DNA from: CATQHL01 sp965204655
Lineage (GTDB): Bacteria > Actinomycetota > Acidimicrobiia > Acidimicrobiales > CATQHL01
Direction: 5' to 3'
Length of the DNA stretch: 64,000 bases
Assembly: GCA_965204655.1 (NCBI GenBank)
Contig: OZ241998.1
Coordinates: 1,364,001 to 1,428,000, forward strand
In this document: piece by piece, positions 61,860 through 64,000 of the stretch
Position numbering within the stretch: position 1 is the first letter of the stretch
How the letters are laid out: each line of letters begins with the position of its first letter
Program-made: the position numbers and the translations under genes
Notes under the pieces: generated by a model
Database searches by the model: none
What the model saw: only the letters and a program-made list of their open reading frames with translations
Told to the model about the DNA's origin: nothing

Positions 61860-61982
61860 CTAGGTCGGTGAAGCCCTCACGCCCACGAACACGAGCCTCG
61901 TTTGGTTCACATAGGCGGACCTCGTCAATCGTGTTGGAGTAGTTATCCTCACGCCCACGAACTCAGTCTCCGTTTGGTTCAT
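61860..61982 (-). CDS. Candidate 40-aa ORF built of an in-frame 72-bp repeat
   Basis: From ATG 61982 a 40-codon frame encodes MNQTETEFVGVR, then ITTPTRLTRSAY, then VNQTRLVFVGVRASPT and TAG. The two blocks (copy B at 61947-61982, copy A at 61875-61913) share NQT-x3-FVGVR and are 72 bp (24 codons) apart, so the frame is kept. No Shine-Dalgarno sequence. It could be a decayed protein remnant or a non-coding repeat; coding status is uncertain. Confidence 0.3.
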   Translation of the reverse strand: MNQTETEFVGVRITTPTRLTRSAYVNQTRLVFVGVRASPT

Positions 61983-62012
61983 AGTTGCGATAGTGGGGGC
62001 TTGTTTACCTTA

Positions 62013-62098
62013 GGTAGCGGGGCATTGTGGGCCCCCATATGGCTGACCTCTTAGCTCCGTGGAGGGAAGCGGCGGTAGCGGGGCATTGTGGGCCCCCA
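62013..62098. repeat. 25-bp perfect direct repeat across the 3' end of the RCC1 gene
   Basis: Positions 62013-62037 and 62074-62098 are identical over 25 bp and 61 bp apart. The second copy lies inside the last codons of the RCC1-repeat gene (encoding WGPTMPRY); the first lies after its stop codon and in the same frame would encode WGPTMPRYLR. This looks like a duplicated or exchanged C-terminus. The rest of 61983-62050 shows no feature. Confidence 0.85.
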
Positions 62099-64000
62099 GC
62101 AGTCTATGTCCCCTACCTCAGTGTAACCGCAGACGTGGAAATAGCCTGAACTGATATAGGTGTAAAACGCTCTTGGGCTGCCTCTTACGTTAAGCGGGCT
62201 CGGCAAAACCACCTCTTGGGTTTGCAAGTTCCAACACTCAAGGTTCCCCCTCAGGGCGCAGGCGTGCCAACCCCCCACTTCTAAGTACTCAAACTGCCTC
62301 CCACCGGTTTCTTCCCCATAAGTATAATCCCCGTACCACCCCCAGCATTTCACTTCCCCAGTTACGCTTAAAGCGCACGCCTGAAACCTGCCCACCCCCA
62401 CGTCCACGAACACACCCTCCGGCGGAGACAACAGCGGCCCCTTATACGCCAAACTGTCGTACAGTAGGATGTTGTCTTCGTCTGCGGTAGTGAATAATTC
62501 GTTGCCCCAGCAGAGCAGGGAACCATCCTCCCGCAACCCGCACGAATAACCCCAATCAACCGAAGAAGGTAAAGGAATCTCTATAAGACTGACCCCGGGC
62601 GGAAGAATCGGTCTCTGGAAAGGCCAAGCGTGGTTATGCCCGCCCCAACCGGCGTCTACGAACACCAACCGCTCCCTCGGGGCTACTACTTTGCTGTGCC
62701 TGCCTTCTCTGCGGCCTTTGTCCCCGCCCCAGCACTCCACCACACCCGAAGGGCGCAGCCCGCAAGTGAAATCCACTGAGGCTGCTAACTCGGTGAACTC
62801 CCCCCCGGGGGGGCTAGCTTTCCCGTGCTCGTCCGACCCCCAACACTCCACCACACCACTAGGACGCAAACCGCACACGTGATCGTTGCCCGCGCTCACC
62901 GAAGAAAACACGCCCGAGGGGGCTTCAGTTTCCCCGAATAAGCACTGAACTGTTCCATCAACGAATAAAGCGCACACTTCATCCCAGCCGAATTCGTACT
63001 GGAGGACATTCTCCCACGTATCACTCTCCTCATGAAATGAACTATCATTGACCTCTAAGTATCTAGACCAGCAAAGCAGAGTGTTATCCACGCGAACTCC
63101 GCAAGCACTCGACCCCCAGATCTCTACTTGGGTGAACTTTTCCCCTTCCGGGGGGCCATCCGCGGGCTTAGCTTGCCCTAGATATCGCCTGCTCCAGCAC
63201 TCCGCTTCCCCGCCCGGGCGCAGACCGCAAGCATAATCACCCACTCCCAGGGAAACCGATTCGAACTCTCCCCCAGGGGGCAGCAGATACGTAGAAGCCG
63301 CAGAATCATAGTTCCCGAGGTCGTAGTTCCCCCAGCACTCCACGGAGTTATCCAAACGCAGTCCGCACACGTCTCCCCACCCTCCGGCGCTCACCGCCTT
63401 GAAAACCCCCGAGGGAGGCAACGTATCCCCCTCCCCCGAACTCGTGTAACCGCTGCCCCAACACTCAATCTCGCCCGACCGGCGCAAACCGCACACAGAA
63501 TTATCGCTCGCGGAGATAGAGGTGAACTCCCCGGCGGGGGGGAAGATCGCCCCCGCCATGCGGGCAGACGTGCCCCAACACTCTGCCTGCCCCCCGGGGC
63601 GCAAAGCGCAGGCGTGCTCTATCCCCACGCTCACTGAAACGAACTCCCCACCAGGAGGAGGCACAGACGCCAACGGGCCCGCCCCCCAACACTCCAACAC
63701 ACCAGAAGGGCGTATCCCGCACGCCGCCTCACGACCCGCATCCACCGCCACAAACCCACCCTCAGGGGTCTCCACAGAAGGCTCCCCCCAACCATCATAG
63801 TCTTCCTCCCAACCAAGATTGGCGAAATCAGGATTGCCGGGAGAATGTGCGGGGCGGAACGGCTCCCCCCAATACCAACACTCCACAGTACCATCCCACT
63901 CATCCAAAGCACACGAATAATTCAACCCAGCACTCAAACGCTCACGCTCACCCCACGGAACATCCGAAGCAGAAACAGGCAACACCGGAACAGACAAAAC
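62051..64000 (-). CDS. RCC1-repeat (beta-propeller) protein, 5' end outside window
   Basis: At least 649 residues are visible; the frame is open at base 64000 and the visible N-terminus (LSVPVLPVSASDVPWGERER) looks like the end of a signal peptide, so only a short start is missing. It contains 14 repeats of about 45 residues, each ending in a C-x8-10-C-W-type core such as VCGLRPSGVVECWGS, with a Cys pair that could form a disulfide. Fourteen fits two seven-bladed RCC1/BLIP-II propellers. Probably an exported surface protein; the partner is unknown. Such proteins are frequent in marine and sponge-associated Acidimicrobiia, which is part of the taxonomic guess. Confidence 0.88.
   Translation of the reverse strand, partial: VLSVPVLPVSASDVPWGERERLSAGLNYSCALDEWDGTVECWYWGEPFRPAHSPGNPDFANLGWEEDYDGWGEPSVETPEGGFVAVDAGREAACGIRPSGVLECWGAGPLASVPPPGGEFVSVSVGIEHACALRPGGQAECWGTSARMAGAIFPPAGEFTSISASDNSVCGLRRSGEIECWGSGYTSSGEGDTLPPSGVFKAVSAGGWGDVCGLRLDNSVECWGNYDLGNYDSAASTYLLPPGGEFESVSLGVGDYACGLRPGGEAECWSRRYLGQAKPADGPPEGEKFTQVEIWGSSACGVRVDNTLLCWSRYLEVNDSSFHEESDTWENVLQYEFGWDEVCALFVDGTVQCLFGETEAPSGVFSSVSAGNDHVCGLRPSGVVECWGSDEHGKASPPGGEFTELAASVDFTCGLRPSGVVECWGGDKGRREGRHSKVVAPRERLVFVDAGWGGHNHAWPFQRPILPPGVSLIEIPLPSSVDWGYSCGLREDGSLLCWGNELFTTADEDNILLYDSLAYKGPLLSPPEGVFVDVGVGRFQACALSVTGEVKCWGWYGDYTYGEETGGRQFEYLEVGGWHACALRGNLECWNLQTQEVVLPSPLNVRGSPRAFYTYISSGYFHVCGYTEVGDIDCWGPTMPRYRRFPPRS

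Overview
The window looks like a chromosomal segment of a high-GC actinobacterium. Strong lineage markers are a WhiB protein, a MshC-type mycothiol ligase, a short actinobacterial inositol-1-phosphate synthase, an F420:NADPH oxidoreductase, and the order thrS-HIT-pgsA-acyltransferase-pimA ... pdxS-pdxT-yebC-ruvCAB-yajC-secDF-apt-rel, which is the order known from Mycobacterium. The RCC1-repeat surface protein, the class I fumarase and the general style of the proteins make class Acidimicrobiia my best guess; this is inference and was not tested by a search. No mobile element, CRISPR array, rRNA or tRNA was found.

Layout. 1-3.4 kb: a cut-off SDR gene, a DUF2342-type protein that has lost its zinc motif, and an MFS transporter. 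3.4-10.8 kb: a complete phosphate operon on the minus strand, pstS-pstC-pstA-pstB-phoU-senX3-regX3, with a striking array of five GTTCA-containing 15-bp repeats upstream. 11.1-12.2 kb: a small unknown gene, tatA and whiB. 12.5-18.1 kb: a plus-strand unit of succinate dehydrogenase (sdhC-sdhA-sdhB), a DUF368/PopT undecaprenyl-phosphate transporter, Fe-superoxide dismutase and an SCP2-like protein. 18.2-24.9 kb: GDP-mannose dehydratase, a large SpoIID/fibronectin-III surface protein, a rhodanese-ThiF protein with inverted domain order, and an AT-rich promoter region ahead of a winged-helix-like protein. 25-29.4 kb: leucyl aminopeptidase, inositol-1-phosphate synthase with a divergent LysR regulator, and a membrane protein. 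29.6-34.2 kb: a lipoate block in which LipB and LipA are fused into one polypeptide, next to a 2-oxoacid dehydrogenase E2 (apparently with an ATT start) and E3. 34.3-36.7 kb: an M23 endopeptidase and a TIGR01777 protein. 36.8-54.3 kb: a long minus-strand block covering stringent response, purine salvage, Sec accessory proteins, Holliday junction resolution, vitamin B6, phosphatidylinositol mannoside synthesis and ThrRS. 54.3-61.7 kb: MshC, NpdG, an InhA-like enoyl reductase, a small unknown protein, fumarase, a D-2-hydroxyacid dehydrogenase and a binding lipoprotein. 61.8-64 kb: repeats and the 3' part of a 14-repeat RCC1 protein.

Two themes connect separate loci. First, inositol: inositol-1-phosphate synthase, PgsA, PimA, the acyltransferase and MshC make or use inositol for PI, PIMs and mycothiol. 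Second, central carbon and redox metabolism: Sdh and fumarase form consecutive TCA steps, the LipBA/E2/E3 genes supply and use lipoate, and SOD, mycothiol and F420 handle redox. The most unusual points are the LipB-LipA fusion, the candidate RegX3 operator array, two metalloprotease-family proteins without their HExxH motifs, and the apparent ATT start codon.
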